DNA from: Roseiarcus sp963820095
GTDB lineage: Bacteria > Pseudomonadota > Alphaproteobacteria > Rhizobiales > Beijerinckiaceae
Direction: 5' to 3'
Length of the DNA stretch: 64,000 nucleotides
Assembly (NCBI GenBank): GCA_963820095.1
Contig: CAWFZA010000030.1
Coordinates: 36,171 to 100,170 of the forward strand
Shown here: positions 16,753 to 25,929 of the stretch, piece by piece
Layout: each line of letters opens with the position of its first letter
Position numbering within the stretch: the first letter of the stretch is position 1
Notes under the pieces: generated by a model
Seen by the model: only the letters and a program-made list of their open reading frames with translations
The model's database searches: none
What the model was told of the DNA's origin: nothing
Position numbers and translations under genes: made by a program

Positions 16753-17939
16753 CCCCCCTCAGGCTTACCTTGGCGTTGGCCGCGTTCGTTGGGCTTGCGC
16801 CTGCCCCGTCGGTCGCCGATCCGGCGAAGGTTTCAGATCTCGTCGACGAACTGCAGCGGATGCAAGTGAAGGTCGCGCAGGGCGACAAGGCCGCCTATTC
16901 GGCTCAACTCAATCAGTTGAAGACGATCGGCGCAGCGATCGCGACGGCAAGCGCAGAAACCTGGAAGAACGAGCGCGAAGCCAATTCGCTGGTCATCTAC
17001 GTCCTGAGCGGCGGATCCCTCGCCGACGTCGCGCCGCTGCTCAAAGGCGACGCAATCAACGAGTCCGAACGATCGCTCGCGCGCGGCGCGCTCGCCTATG
17101 TCACCAATCATGAGGCGGACGCCATCCCCTTGCTTCGGCAAACGGATCTGACGGCGCTCGACGCGCGCCTCGCGGGCGAGGTCGCGTTCGCTCGCTCCGT
17201 CCTCGAGACGAAGCGAAATGTGAAAGCAGCCATCGATCTTCTGGACTGGTCGCGGCTGCTCGCGCCGGGCGGACTGGTCGAGGAAGCCGCGCTCAGGCGC
17301 GAGATCGCGCTCCTTGCAGAGACCAAGGACGTGAACCGTCTGGCGATGCTGACACGGCAATATGTGACCCGCTTTGCCGCATCGCTGTATGCGCCGGACT
17401 TCTTGCGCGATCTCGCCGACGCCATCGTCAGGCTCGGTCTCGCGGATGATCCGGCAAATTACAAACTCATCGCAAGCGCCGTCGCTTCGCTGCCCGCCGA
17501 TGACCGACGCGCGTTCCTGCTCAATTTGGCCAGGTCCGGGATCGTCAACGCACGCTTCGCCGTCGCTGCCTCGGCCGCGACGGAAGCCCTCGAGAGCTCG
17601 AAGACCGACAGCGTGGAGGCGATGCGCGCCCGTCTCTATCTGGCGGCCGGTCGCCTGTTTTCGGATGGCTACGATGCGGCGCTCGCCGATCTGCGGACTG
17701 TGTCCGAATCGAAACTTGACCGAAGCGACGCCAACTTGCTGAGCGCGGCGAAACGGGTGGCGACGCAGTTGCGGGCGGGTCCCGACGTCAGCGTCTTCAA
17801 CACCGAAAACGCGGCCGCTCTGACGAACGCCGACAAGGAAAAGCCGAGCGGGCCCGCACTGACGATGGCGCAAGCGCGGGATGCGCTTCAACGCACGTCG
17901 AGCCTTGTCTCGCCGACTGAAGCTGGAGCCTCGCCATGA
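16749..17939 (+). CDS. motC: Chemotaxis/motility protein MotC
   Basis: Periplasmic protein that, in rhizobia, associates with MotB and is needed for motor function. 396 residues from the GTG at 16749. A signal peptide is visible (LTLALAAFVGLAPAPSVADP), followed by a helical body with recognisable MotC segments (SLVIYVLSGGSLADVAPLL; RNVKAAIDLLDWSRLLAPGGLVEEAALRREI, given in parts). It overlaps motB upstream and motD downstream by four bases each, so the three are translationally coupled. Confidence 0.9.
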   Translation: MTPLRLTLALAAFVGLAPAPSVADPAKVSDLVDELQRMQVKVAQGDKAAYSAQLNQLKTIGAAIATASAETWKNEREANSLVIYVLSGGSLADVAPLLKGDAINESERSLARGALAYVTNHEADAIPLLRQTDLTALDARLAGEVAFARSVLETKRNVKAAIDLLDWSRLLAPGGLVEEAALRREIALLAETKDVNRLAMLTRQYVTRFAASLYAPDFLRDLADAIVRLGLADDPANYKLIASAVASLPADDRRAFLLNLARSGIVNARFAVAASAATEALESSKTDSVEAMRARLYLAAGRLFSDGYDAALADLRTVSESKLDRSDANLLSAAKRVATQLRAGPDVSVFNTENAAALTNADKEKPSGPALTMAQARDALQRTSSLVSPTEAGASP

Positions 17940-19303
17940 CCACAGCGCCTGCCGCCGCGCCGACGCCGGGGACAGGGGCGCCGCCACCGGCTCGCCCCGC
18001 TTCCCAGCCTTCGGCTGATCGCTTCGCCTTCGCCAGCGTGCTCGACTCCCTGCCCAGCGGGCCGACAAGAGCAGGCGACTGAGCGACCAAAGACCCGCCG
18101 CGCGCCCCGAACGAATTGCAACGCGAGAAATCCTCTGGCGAACAGATAGCTCACCATTCGCCGCTAAACGACAGCGCCCTTGTGGCGTCCTTGCCGTTCG
18201 CCCTGCGCGTCGCCTCCATGATGGAAGAACGGCAACCTGCGCGCGATTTACCTTCCCTTGTGTTGGCTGCAGCCAAACCGTCGGGATCCGAGGCCGATGT
18301 CGCATCCACCGCCGCCAACCCCAAGACGAGTGTCGCGCGGCTGACCGGCGAACGCGCCTTTCACTTCGGCGCCTCCACCGCAGGCGTGATCGCGAGCCGT
18401 ACGCTCGCGATCGAAGCGCCGTTCGCGTCTGCCGCCAACCTTTCCCCGCAAGCCAAGCTGAACGGCGACGGCGCGCTAGAGCCCGACCTCCCGCAGGCCG
18501 GAGCCACGCTGGCGCGACCCTCCGCGGACGTCGCTCCATCGAGCGACGTCGCGCGGGCCCCGGCGCCGATCCTTCCGCGCGCGGGGAGCGCCGTCACAAA
18601 TCGCGTGAGCCCGGCGCGAGCCGCGGCGCACGAGGCCGCGCGGAGCGGATCGAGGCGGGAAGTCCCGGCGCCTCTCGCGGCCGTCAAGGCTGCGAGTTCA
18701 ACCCCGGCGCCTCCGCGGGGAACAAGCGGCGATGACAAGGCGCGTGGTGATCCCGAGGCCGCCCCGATCGCGTACGGGACGCAGCCGGCGGCGCCGACGG
18801 GTCCGTTCGGCGCGCCTCAGTCGGCGGCCTTCGCGGCGGGATCATTGTTCGAACCTGGCGCCGCGACGGCCGAAGCCGCGGCCCCGGATATGACCCCACG
18901 CGCGAGCCCGGCGGCTGCGAGTTCCGGCTCTGTCGCGCGGCCAGTCAGAGAGATCGACGTGGATCTTTCGCCGGGAGGCCTCGAAGACGTCTCGATGACC
19001 ATGCGGCTCGCCGGCGAGAAGCTGTCGGTCGTCGTTCGCGCCAGCAGCTCTCACACCCTGAATTCGATCGAAGGAGCGCGCGACGTGATCGCCGATCGCC
19101 TGGCGGCGATCGGCCAGCCGCTCGACTCGCTCATCGTCAAGCAGACGGGCGTCAACACGGATGGGAATGCGAACGGAAATGGGACTTCCACTGACGGCGG
19201 CTCGGCGGGAGGCGAGCAGCGATCGGCGCAAGGCGCCGGCGAGCGGGGCGGTTCGAACGATGCGTTGCCTCGGCGCGGCGCTGGTCGCGATCGCAGTTTC
19301 TAG
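17936..19303 (+). CDS. MotD/FliK-type hook-length control protein, interrupted by a stop
   Basis: The ATG at 17936, overlapping the motC stop, opens a frame (MTTAPAAAPTP, then FAFASVLDSLPSG) that meets TGA at 18080-18082 and then continues in the same frame to 19303. Downstream text includes LNDSALVASLPFALRVASMM. A C-terminal FliK-like domain lies at about residues 340-420 (VDLSPGGLEDVSMTMRLAGEKLSVVVRA). The order motB-motC-motD and the Ala/Pro-rich middle match rhizobial MotD, now regarded as FliK. The stop may be a real nonsense mutation or a base error. Confidence 0.75.
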
Positions 19304-19814
19304 CGGCGCCGTGCGCGCGGAAGGGACGCTCGGTTGCGAGCGGGAAATGACGCGCGCCGCGGCGCTGCATGGCGTGCCGCTCAACGTGCTCTATTCGGTC
19401 GGCCTGACCGAGACCGGGCGCCGTGGCGAGCTCAGCCCCTATGACATGAACGTCGACGGCCAGGCGGTGCACTCGACCAGCCTTGCAGAGGCGATGGCGC
19501 GCTTTGCGCAAGCGAAGGGGCGCGGCGCGAGGTTCATCGACATCGGCTGCATGCAGATCAATCACCATTTCCACAGCGCCGACTTTCGCTCCTTGAGCGA
19601 GATGTTCGATCCTGTTCGCAACGTCGACTATGCCGCGAACTTCCTGAAGGCGCTCAAGGCTCAGGCGGGCTCGTGGACGCTGGCCGTGGCCCGCTACAAC
19701 GCCGGGCCGGGCAATCCGGCGGCGGAGAAAACCTACGTCTGCTCGGTCATCCGCAATATGGTCGCGAGCGGTTTCGGGCAATGGACCGCCAACGCCCGCG
19801 CGCTCTGCCAGTAG
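19260..19814 (+). CDS. Lytic transglycosylase (SLT fold), flagellar
   Basis: 184 residues. A signal peptide (CLGAALVAIAVSSGAVRAEG) precedes a Slt-type domain. Seen are the catalytic-glutamate region VLYSVGLTETGRRGE, then IDIGCMQINHHFH and VARYNAGPGN, all typical of family 1 transglycosylases. It cuts peptidoglycan in the periplasm, probably opening a path for the flagellar rod. The ATG at 19260 is chosen because the signal peptide follows immediately. It overlaps the motD/fliK frame by 44 bases. Confidence 0.85.
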   Translation: MRCLGAALVAIAVSSGAVRAEGTLGCEREMTRAAALHGVPLNVLYSVGLTETGRRGELSPYDMNVDGQAVHSTSLAEAMARFAQAKGRGARFIDIGCMQINHHFHSADFRSLSEMFDPVRNVDYAANFLKALKAQAGSWTLAVARYNAGPGNPAAEKTYVCSVIRNMVASGFGQWTANARALCQ

Positions 19815-19983
19815 GGCGCGGCCGCCCACCTTTTGCGAGTCCGAATTGAGCCTTCTCAATCGGTTGGAGCACGATTAGCGAGTCACTCGGCGATCGGGGA
19901 TCACACGTCCGCCCGAGTGCCGCAATGGAGCTTCGAGCGCATCCGAGCGACGGCAGTAGCACGATGGCGGCGGCGCTCGCAGA

Positions 19984-20352
19984 CTAACCTGGTGGATGAA
20001 CGTGCAGACTCGTCAAGTTGTGGACTAGATTCGCGTCTTGACTGTCAAGATAGTGCGACTCGATATGCAGCTTAACAAACAATATTGCTGATGCAAGTAT
20101 CCTATCTTTGGAATAATATTCGTTGTAAAGCTCATTAAGGCGGGTGATCGTGGACCTGAACTTAAAGAAATGATCCCTGCGGAGGCGAGCCTCCGAAATA
20201 TCCAAGTACCCGCAAAGCAGGTGAATTGCCTTTACAAATCTAAGATGTTGTTCTTCGTCAAGATTTTCGAAGTCCGGTAGAGAATTCTCAAACTCTTGAA
20301 GTAGACTGGGTCCTCGGGACTTCTCCGGGTGCTTCGCGGCGCCTCTGTGCAT
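19984..20352 (-). CDS. Hypothetical protein, AT-rich gene
   Basis: 122 residues with balanced composition (SLPDFENLDEEQHLRFVKAI; LNELYNEYYSKDRILASAIL), unlike the Arg/Ala-rich shadow frames elsewhere. The DNA here is much lower in GC than its neighbours, which suggests recent acquisition. No family is recognised. It stands alone between the flagellar block and the pqq operon. The start is the ATG at 20352; an upstream frame could extend it. Confidence 0.5.
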   Translation of the reverse strand: MHRGAAKHPEKSRGPSLLQEFENSLPDFENLDEEQHLRFVKAIHLLCGYLDISEARLRRDHFFKFRSTITRLNELYNEYYSKDRILASAILFVKLHIESHYLDSQDANLVHNLTSLHVHPPG

Positions 20353-20474
20353 ATTGCCACCTGCGTAAGTCGGTGTATCCCCCTTACGTCATTGTTACCC
20401 TGCATACCTAGAAAATCGTTAAGACCAGATCTCGGCTGCTCGGGTGTGAGCCCTTTCATTCGCCTTGTCGCGCC

Positions 20475-21591
20475 TCACGCCTCGACCTTCTCCTTGTACG
20501 AACGCCAGCGTAAGGTCCCGTCGCCGGACTCCGCCTCCGCCATGGCCGTCGCCACGATGCGCTCGTGATGCGGCGACTTGTAGCAGGCGGGATCGGTGTT
20601 GCGCGCGTCTCCGGTCAAGGCCAGCGCCTGACAGCGGCACCCGCCCCAGTCGATCTCGCGCCGGTCGCACGAACGGCAGGGTTCGGGCATCCAGTCCGTG
20701 CCGCGGAAGGCGTTGAAGGCGGGATTCGAACGCCAGATGTCGGAGAGCGAATGATCGCGCACGTTCCAGAATTCGAGGCCCGGAATCGATTCGGCGGCGT
20801 GGCACGGCAGCGCCTTGCCGGTCGGCGACACATTGATGGCGACCCGCCCCCACCCTCCCGCGCAGGGCTTCGGGTAGCGCGCGTAATAATCGGGGATCAC
20901 CATGTCGATGACCAGTTCGCCCTTCAGGCGAACGCGAGCCGCCTCGACGATGGCGATCGATTCCTCGACTTGGGCTTTCGGCGGCATCAGCGCGGCGCGA
21001 TTGGCGAGCGCCCAGCCATAATATTGGGTATGCGCGATTTCGAGCCGGCGCGCGCCAAGCTCGACCGCAAGATCGATGAAGGCGCTCACCTGATGAAGAT
21101 TGGCGCGATGGATGACCGCGTTGATCGTCAGCGGCAGGCCGGCCTTGATCACATAAGAAGCGAAGGCGCGCTTGCGCTCCCACGAGCCTTTGTAATGGCC
21201 GAGGCGGTCGTTGGTCTCCTTGTCCGCGCCCTGGAACGAGAGCTGCGCGTGGTCGAGCCCAGCGTCCACCAGTTCGCCGGTCCGCGTCTCGTTCACCCCA
21301 ATCCCCGAGGTGATGAGGTTGGTGTAGAGCCCGCTTTGCGAGGCGTGACGCGTGAGGTCGACAATGTCGCGCCGCGCCGTCGGCTCGCCGCCGGAGAGAT
21401 GCACATGCAGGGCGCCGATCGCGGCGGCTTCGCTGAACACGCGCTTCCAGGTCTCGCCATCGAGTTCACCGCCGGGGCGCTCGAGCGCGATCGGGATTCG
21501 AGCAATAGAGACAGCCGAGCGGGCAGCGATGCGTCAGCTCGACCAAAAGCCCGATCGGCGGGGCAGGCGGGGGAGCGCTATGAACAGTCAT
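20475..21591 (-). CDS. pqqE: PqqE, radical SAM PQQ biosynthesis protein, frame broken once
   Basis: Radical-SAM enzyme that forms the Glu-Tyr carbon-carbon crosslink in PqqA. The ATG at 21591 overlaps pqqD by four bases. The radical-SAM cluster motif CxxxCxxC reads CPLGCLYC. One extra C near 21495 breaks the frame; the other frame resumes LDGETW and continues through HLSGGEPTARRDI to the C-terminal SPASM cysteines (EPCRSCDRREIDWGGCRCQA). Repaired length is about 371 residues. It is the last gene of the exbB-exbD-tonB-pqqBCDE string. Confidence 0.92.
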
Positions 21592-21875
21592 GTCTCGAGC
21601 ACCCTCTTCGCCTTGAGATCGGCGAGCATGGCGACGACGTCCTTTTCGATCACGGCCGGCGGCGCTGAATAGCGCGCGGCCAGCTCCGCGACGATTGCAC
21701 CGAGGTCGCGCTCGCCGTCGCATAAGCCCAGCACAGTGGCCGCCGTGTCGTCGACCTCGAAGATCCGCTCCGGCGCGAGCAGCGTCCATCGTCCGCGCGC
21801 TTCATCACGTTTGAGCCTCACGCCCCGAGGGAGATGCGGGCGCGACTGAGCCGGAATGTCCGTTGTCTCGTTCAT
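21588..21875 (-). CDS. pqqD: PqqD, PqqA-binding chaperone
   Basis: Small peptide chaperone that presents PqqA to PqqE. 95 residues with the family pattern: a basic N-terminal segment (LPRGVRLKRDEARGRWTLLA), FEVDDTAATVLGLCDG and a helical C-terminus (VIEKDVVAMLADLKAKRVLE). It lies six bases after pqqC and overlaps pqqE, so the proteins are made together. Confidence 0.94.
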   Translation of the reverse strand: MNETTDIPAQSRPHLPRGVRLKRDEARGRWTLLAPERIFEVDDTAATVLGLCDGERDLGAIVAELAARYSAPPAVIEKDVVAMLADLKAKRVLET

Positions 21876-21881
21876 CTCGCC

Positions 21882-22622
21882 TCAATCCGGCCGGAACGCG
21901 CCGGGAGGGATCGCGCCGTCGACATAGGCGTGATGCAACGCATCGAGCTGCGCCCACAATACATCGGTCTTGAACGTCAAGGCGGCAAGGGCGCCCCGCT
22001 GCTCTTCGACGGTGCGGGCGTGGCCCTTGACGTAGTCGAGCGCAAACTGAGCGTCCCTCGGCGCCTGATCGAGCCGGCGGCGGAAATAGGCGATCACCGT
22101 CTCGTCGATGAAGTCGTAATTGGCCAGCATGCCCGCGATGCGCCGCTTGTGGATCGACGGCGCGAACAGTTCGGTCAGGCTGGACGCCACCGCTTCGACC
22201 AGCGGCCGCTCGCGTACGAAGCGCACGTAAGCCTCGACCGCGAACTTGGTCGCCGGCAGCGCGCCCTCCTGCGAGATCACATAATCGCGGTCGAGCCCCA
22301 ATCCGTCGGTCAGGATGAGCCAGCGATCGATGCCGCCCTGCTCGTCGCCGACGCCGTCATGATCGGTGATCCGGTGCAGCCACTCGCGGCGCAGTTCGCG
22401 ATCCTCGCATCGCCCGATCAGGGACGCGTCCTTGCGCGGGATGGCGGCCTGGTAGACGTAGCGGTTGAGCGCCCAGGCCTGAACCTGCCCCTTGTCGAGC
22501 TTGCCGTCGTGCAACAGGCCGTGGAACGGATGCAGGTCGTGATAGCGCTTGGGGCCAATGGCTCGCAGCGCCGCCTCGAGCGCCTCGGCGCCCATCGGTT
22601 CCGATGGCGCATGGATATTCAT
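21882..22622 (-). CDS. pqqC: PqqC, pyrroloquinoline-quinone synthase
   Basis: Cofactor-free oxidase that catalyses the final ring closure and oxidation to PQQ. 246 residues, uninterrupted, family length. Conserved segments are visible: YHDLHPFHGLLHDGKLDKGQ, QAWALNRYVYQAAIPRKDA, ITDHDGVGDEQGGIDRWL and FKTDVLWAQLDALHHAY. The start overlaps the pqqB stop. Confidence 0.97.
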   Translation of the reverse strand: MNIHAPSEPMGAEALEAALRAIGPKRYHDLHPFHGLLHDGKLDKGQVQAWALNRYVYQAAIPRKDASLIGRCEDRELRREWLHRITDHDGVGDEQGGIDRWLILTDGLGLDRDYVISQEGALPATKFAVEAYVRFVRERPLVEAVASSLTELFAPSIHKRRIAGMLANYDFIDETVIAYFRRRLDQAPRDAQFALDYVKGHARTVEEQRGALAALTFKTDVLWAQLDALHHAYVDGAIPPGAFRPD

Positions 22623-23542
22623 AGGCTGACCTCCATTCCATCGAAGGCGATTTCCCAGCCGGCCGCTTTTACCTTCATTTCCTCAGGCGATCCCTCAATC
22701 AGAATCGGGTTCGTATTGTTGATGTGGATCAGGATGCGGCGCACATGCGCATGGGCCGCGAGCGCCTCCAGCGTTCCTCCTGGTCCCGACACGGGGCTAT
22801 GGCCCATGCGCTTGCCCGTTTTGTCGCCGAGGCCATTCGTGATCATTTCGTCGTCGGCGAACAGAGTGCCGTCGAAAAACAGCACGTCCGCATTGGCGAT
22901 GCGCGCCTCGAAGTCCTGGGTAACACGGGCGCAAGCCGGCGCATAGACGAGCCTCTTGCCCGCCGCTTCCACGGCGACCCCGACCGTCTCCTCGCCGATC
23001 TCGTCCGTGCTGACGTTTTCCTCCTCGAGCCATAGCGGAACCTTGCCGGGAACACTGAACAATTCGAGCAGGATTCCGGGCAACGGCTCGAAGGGTTCGC
23101 TTAGGCCGACGGCGCGGCGCGGAGCGATGGCGGGGTCGACGACGTCGAAGATGCGGTTGGCGCCAATCGCGTCGAGCGTCGTCTGCGTGGCAAAGATCGC
23201 GAGCGGCTGGCGCTCGCGCAAGGCCAAAAGGCCGGCCGAAGAATCGACCTCGGCGTTGGTCAGGACGATCGCGGCGATAGGCGAATGGCGACCCTGCGCC
23301 TCTTGGGTGCAAGCGCCGGGGTCGCCAGGATCTGTTGACGCAGATCGATCGAAGCGTTGAGCAGGAGCCAGCTTTTCTCCGTCGACGCTGACAGCGAGAC
23401 CGGCTTGGGTGCGCGGCTTCACTCGGCTATCGCCGTTCCAGGCGAGGCGGCAAACGCGACAGCCGCAGTTCCATTGCGGCACGCCGCCGCCGGCGCCCGA
23501 GCCAAGCACGAGCGCTCTGAGGGAGAGGCTAGCGGGGGACAT
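22619..23542 (-). CDS. pqqB: PqqB, metallo-beta-lactamase-fold PQQ biosynthesis protein
   Basis: Hydroxylase-like metallo-beta-lactamase-fold protein of the PQQ pathway. 307 residues. Recognisable parts are LVLGSGAGGGVPQWNCGC near the start, RHSPIAAIVLTNAEVDSSAGLL, PVSGPGGTLEAL and INNTNPIL near the end. Between about 23280 and 23365 the frame reads non-homologous sequence, while another frame there reads WLLLNASIDLRQQI, the expected PqqB segment. Two compensating indels are therefore likely. The start lies inside the end of tonB (14-base overlap). Confidence 0.93.
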   Translation of the reverse strand: MSPASLSLRALVLGSGAGGGVPQWNCGCRVCRLAWNGDSRVKPRTQAGLAVSVDGEKLAPAQRFDRSASTDPGDPGACTQEAQGRHSPIAAIVLTNAEVDSSAGLLALRERQPLAIFATQTTLDAIGANRIFDVVDPAIAPRRAVGLSEPFEPLPGILLELFSVPGKVPLWLEEENVSTDEIGEETVGVAVEAAGKRLVYAPACARVTQDFEARIANADVLFFDGTLFADDEMITNGLGDKTGKRMGHSPVSGPGGTLEALAAHAHVRRILIHINNTNPILIEGSPEEMKVKAAGWEIAFDGMEVSL

Positions 23543-24533
23543 AGTTGAAGCTCGTCGCGATATGGGCCGAGCCGCCGGGAGGCGGCGGGAAACGGGCTCC
23601 CTGCACCAGGGAGCGCGCCGCCCTGTCGAGGTCGCTGTCGCCCGAGGAACGCGTGATCGCGAACGAAGTCACCGCGCCGGATGAGCCGATGGTGAAGGAA
23701 ACGCCGACCACCCCCTTCGCGCCCCTGGCGCGCGCGGCGGGCGGGTAGAAAAGACGGCTTCGAATGGCGGAGCTCACCTCGCCTATATAGGCCGAAAGCG
23801 AAGCGGCGCTTGCCGCCGCGCTCGAGGGCGCGCCGGCCTCCGATCGGGAGGCGCCTCTCGGCGCGGCTTGGGCGCCTCCTCGGCGCGGCGGCGGTTCTCC
23901 TCCGCGCGCCTCTGCGCCTCTTCCTCGCGAGCCGTGGGTCGAGGCGCGGGCTTGGGCTCAGGTTTCGCCGCCTCGACGCGCGGGGGCGGAGCCGGCTTCG
24001 GGCGAGGCGCCACGACCGGCTTCACCGGCGGAGGCGGCGAGAGGCGGCGGCGCAAGCTCGACCGGAGCGGGCGGCGGCGGCGGCTCCGGCCGAGGCGGCG
24101 GAAGTGGCTCTCGACGGGCGGCCGGGACCGGCGTGCTCGGCGACCGGCGGCGGAGGCTGGCTCCGGCGGGTCGGGCGGACGGAGGTTGCTCGACGGGCGG
24201 CGGCGGAGGCTGCTCGGCGACTGGCGGGGCGGCCGGGGTCGCAGGCGGCGGCTCGGACGGAGCCGGGGCGGCGCTCTGAGCTGGCGGAGGCGCGGATTGG
24301 TCGGGCGGCTTCGGCTCAACAGCGGGGGGCGCCGGCGTTTCCGCGGGCGGAGCTTCCGGCTCAATGTCGACGACCACTTCCCTCGGCAGTTCGACCGGTC
24401 GCGGCTCGAGATAGACGAGCGAAAGCGCCGCCGCGTGCATTGCGAGCACGATTGCGACGACGAGCGGACGAAGCCAGGGCGGGCGGAGCGGCGGCGGCTC
24501 GAATGCGCGCCCGTCCAGAGTTGCGAGGGTCAC
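23529..24533 (-). CDS. tonB: TonB energy transducer, frame broken
   Basis: Periplasm-spanning protein that couples the ExbBD motor to outer-membrane receptors. The GTG at 24533 overlaps exbD. The N-terminal membrane anchor is WLRPLVVAIVLAMHAAALSL. It continues into a long Pro/Glu/Lys linker in which at least two indels (near 24040 and 23850) shift the frame, one frame giving VKPVVAPRPKPAPPPRVEAA. It ends in a TonB C-terminal domain with IRSRLFYPPAARARGAKGVV and SGDSDLDRAARSLVQGARFP. It overlaps pqqB, so TonB and PQQ synthesis are translationally linked. Confidence 0.85.
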
Positions 24534-25036
24534 GGCGCCTGCGCGTTGGGCGCGGCCGGGACAGGCGCGCCCGGCAAAGGCCGAGTCGCCGCATTCGGCG
24601 CCGGTGGCGTCGGCGCAGCGAGGCTGCGAGGACCGGACACGATCGCGATGCGGGAGATCCCGTTCGCCGCGAGCTCGTCCATCACCGAGACGACGTCGCC
24701 ATAAGCCGCGTCGCGGTCGCCGCGCAGCTGAACAACGCCATTCGAGTCGCCGAGCTTGCCTTTGACCGCCGGCGCAAGCTGCTCGCGCGACACCGAATCT
24801 CTTCCAACCGACAAGGCGCCGTCCTTGGCGACAGTGACGATCACCGGCTCCTTGTTTTCGAGCGGCTGGGCGGTCTTGGCGCTCGGCAGGTTCACCTTGA
24901 TGCCGGCCGCCAGCATGGGCGCGGTCACCATGAAGATGATGAGCAGAACCAGCATCACGTCGACGAGCGGCGTGACGTTGATGTCGGCGAGCGGCTGATA
25001 GAGTCCCTCGCCGATCTTGCGTGGACCGAGCGCCAT
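24530..25036 (-). CDS. exbD: ExbD/TolR biopolymer transport protein
   Basis: Proton-channel subunit of the TonB motor. 168 residues. The single membrane helix near residues 20-42 is preceded by INVTPLVDVMLVLLIIFMVT, whose aspartate is the channel residue. The periplasmic domain ends in a Pro/Ala-rich tail. It overlaps exbB by one base and tonB by four, giving a tight exbB-exbD-tonB unit. Confidence 0.92.
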   Translation of the reverse strand: MALGPRKIGEGLYQPLADINVTPLVDVMLVLLIIFMVTAPMLAAGIKVNLPSAKTAQPLENKEPVIVTVAKDGALSVGRDSVSREQLAPAVKGKLGDSNGVVQLRGDRDAAYGDVVSVMDELAANGISRIAIVSGPRSLAAPTPPAPNAATRPLPGAPVPAAPNAQAP

Positions 25037-25698
25037 CAGGGCGTCTCCGCGCGGCGGCGCGGCGCGTCTTCGCGCGCGACTTCGGCTGGACGGGAAAGCA
25101 GGGCCAGCGCGCGCTCTTCGACGAACGACGCCATCTCCTGCCCGAGCCGCGCATAGGCGGCGCCGATGCGGTTATAGCCGATCGAGGCCGGGATCGCCGC
25201 CGCAAGGCCATAAGCCGTGGCGGCCAGCGACTCCGCGATGCCGGGCGCAACCGTCGCCAGCGACGTGTCCTGCGCCTGCCCGATGGCGGCGAAGCTCGAC
25301 ATGATGCCCCATACGGTGCCGAACAGGCCGACAAACGGCGCGACCGAGGAAATGACGGCGAGATTGGGCAGGCCGCCCTCGGAGCGCGTCAGGAGTTCGC
25401 GCGCGCCGCGGGCCATGCCATCGGAAATGCGGGACCTCAATTCGCCGACCGTCTCGCCCGGGATGCGGCGGCGCGCCTCTTCGTCACCCGCGGCGGCGAC
25501 GACGGACAGCGATTTTGAAAGCGGCCCGCCGGCGCGAGCCTGACGGACAGCGCGGCGGAGGCGCAGGACGGAAATCGCCCCTTCGACGATCAGCACCCAG
25601 CACCAGAGCGAGGCGAGGAACAGGACGGCCATGACGGCCTTGCCGACGAGGCTGGCCCCTAGGAACAGGCCGACCGGCGAGAGGTCCAAACTCTGCAT
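25036..25698 (-). CDS. exbB: ExbB/TolQ-family motor protein
   Basis: Polytopic proton channel that energises TonB. 220 residues with three membrane segments (about 8-40; SSVAPFVGLFGTVWGIMSSF near 115-140; GIAESLAATAYGLAAAIPAS near 155-180). The GLFGTVWGI motif is diagnostic of the family. The start is the ATG at 25698 (MQSLDLSPVGLFLG). A TolQ role cannot be excluded, but coupling to tonB favours ExbB. The lanmodulin-like gene is 230 bases upstream on the same strand. Confidence 0.92.
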   Translation of the reverse strand: MQSLDLSPVGLFLGASLVGKAVMAVLFLASLWCWVLIVEGAISVLRLRRAVRQARAGGPLSKSLSVVAAAGDEEARRRIPGETVGELRSRISDGMARGARELLTRSEGGLPNLAVISSVAPFVGLFGTVWGIMSSFAAIGQAQDTSLATVAPGIAESLAATAYGLAAAIPASIGYNRIGAAYARLGQEMASFVEERALALLSRPAEVAREDAPRRRAETP

Positions 25699-25929
25699 TA
25701 CAACGCCTCGTTTCGCCCCCACGCGCTCTATGTGCGCGTCAGTCCCCGGGTTTCAACCTTCAAACCGCGAGGGCGTGACCACAGGAGGCAGCGCCCGTCA
25801 GAAAACCGGCAAACCGGCCGTGTCCGCAGCTCGAATGGGGCTCGCGCGTGTCGAGCGCCGTCCCGATTGGATCTTCCGGGCCGCCAACAACATCCATTGG
25901 ACGTTGCGGCTTGCATCGCATCGGAGAGA

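Noticed and set aside
15370..17939. A motA gene beside motB
   Set aside because: None is present. The only ExbB/MotA-family genes are at 25036 (tonB-linked) and 40424 (fhc-linked).
16833..18539. 568-codon minus-strand frame
   Set aside because: Antisense to motC and motD. Arg-rich, no recognisable domain; a by-product of high GC.
20565..21668. 367-codon plus-strand frame
   Set aside because: Antisense to pqqE and pqqD, which carry catalytic cysteine motifs.
23810..25156. 448-codon plus-strand frame
   Set aside because: Antisense to tonB and exbD. Arg/Ala-rich with no homology.
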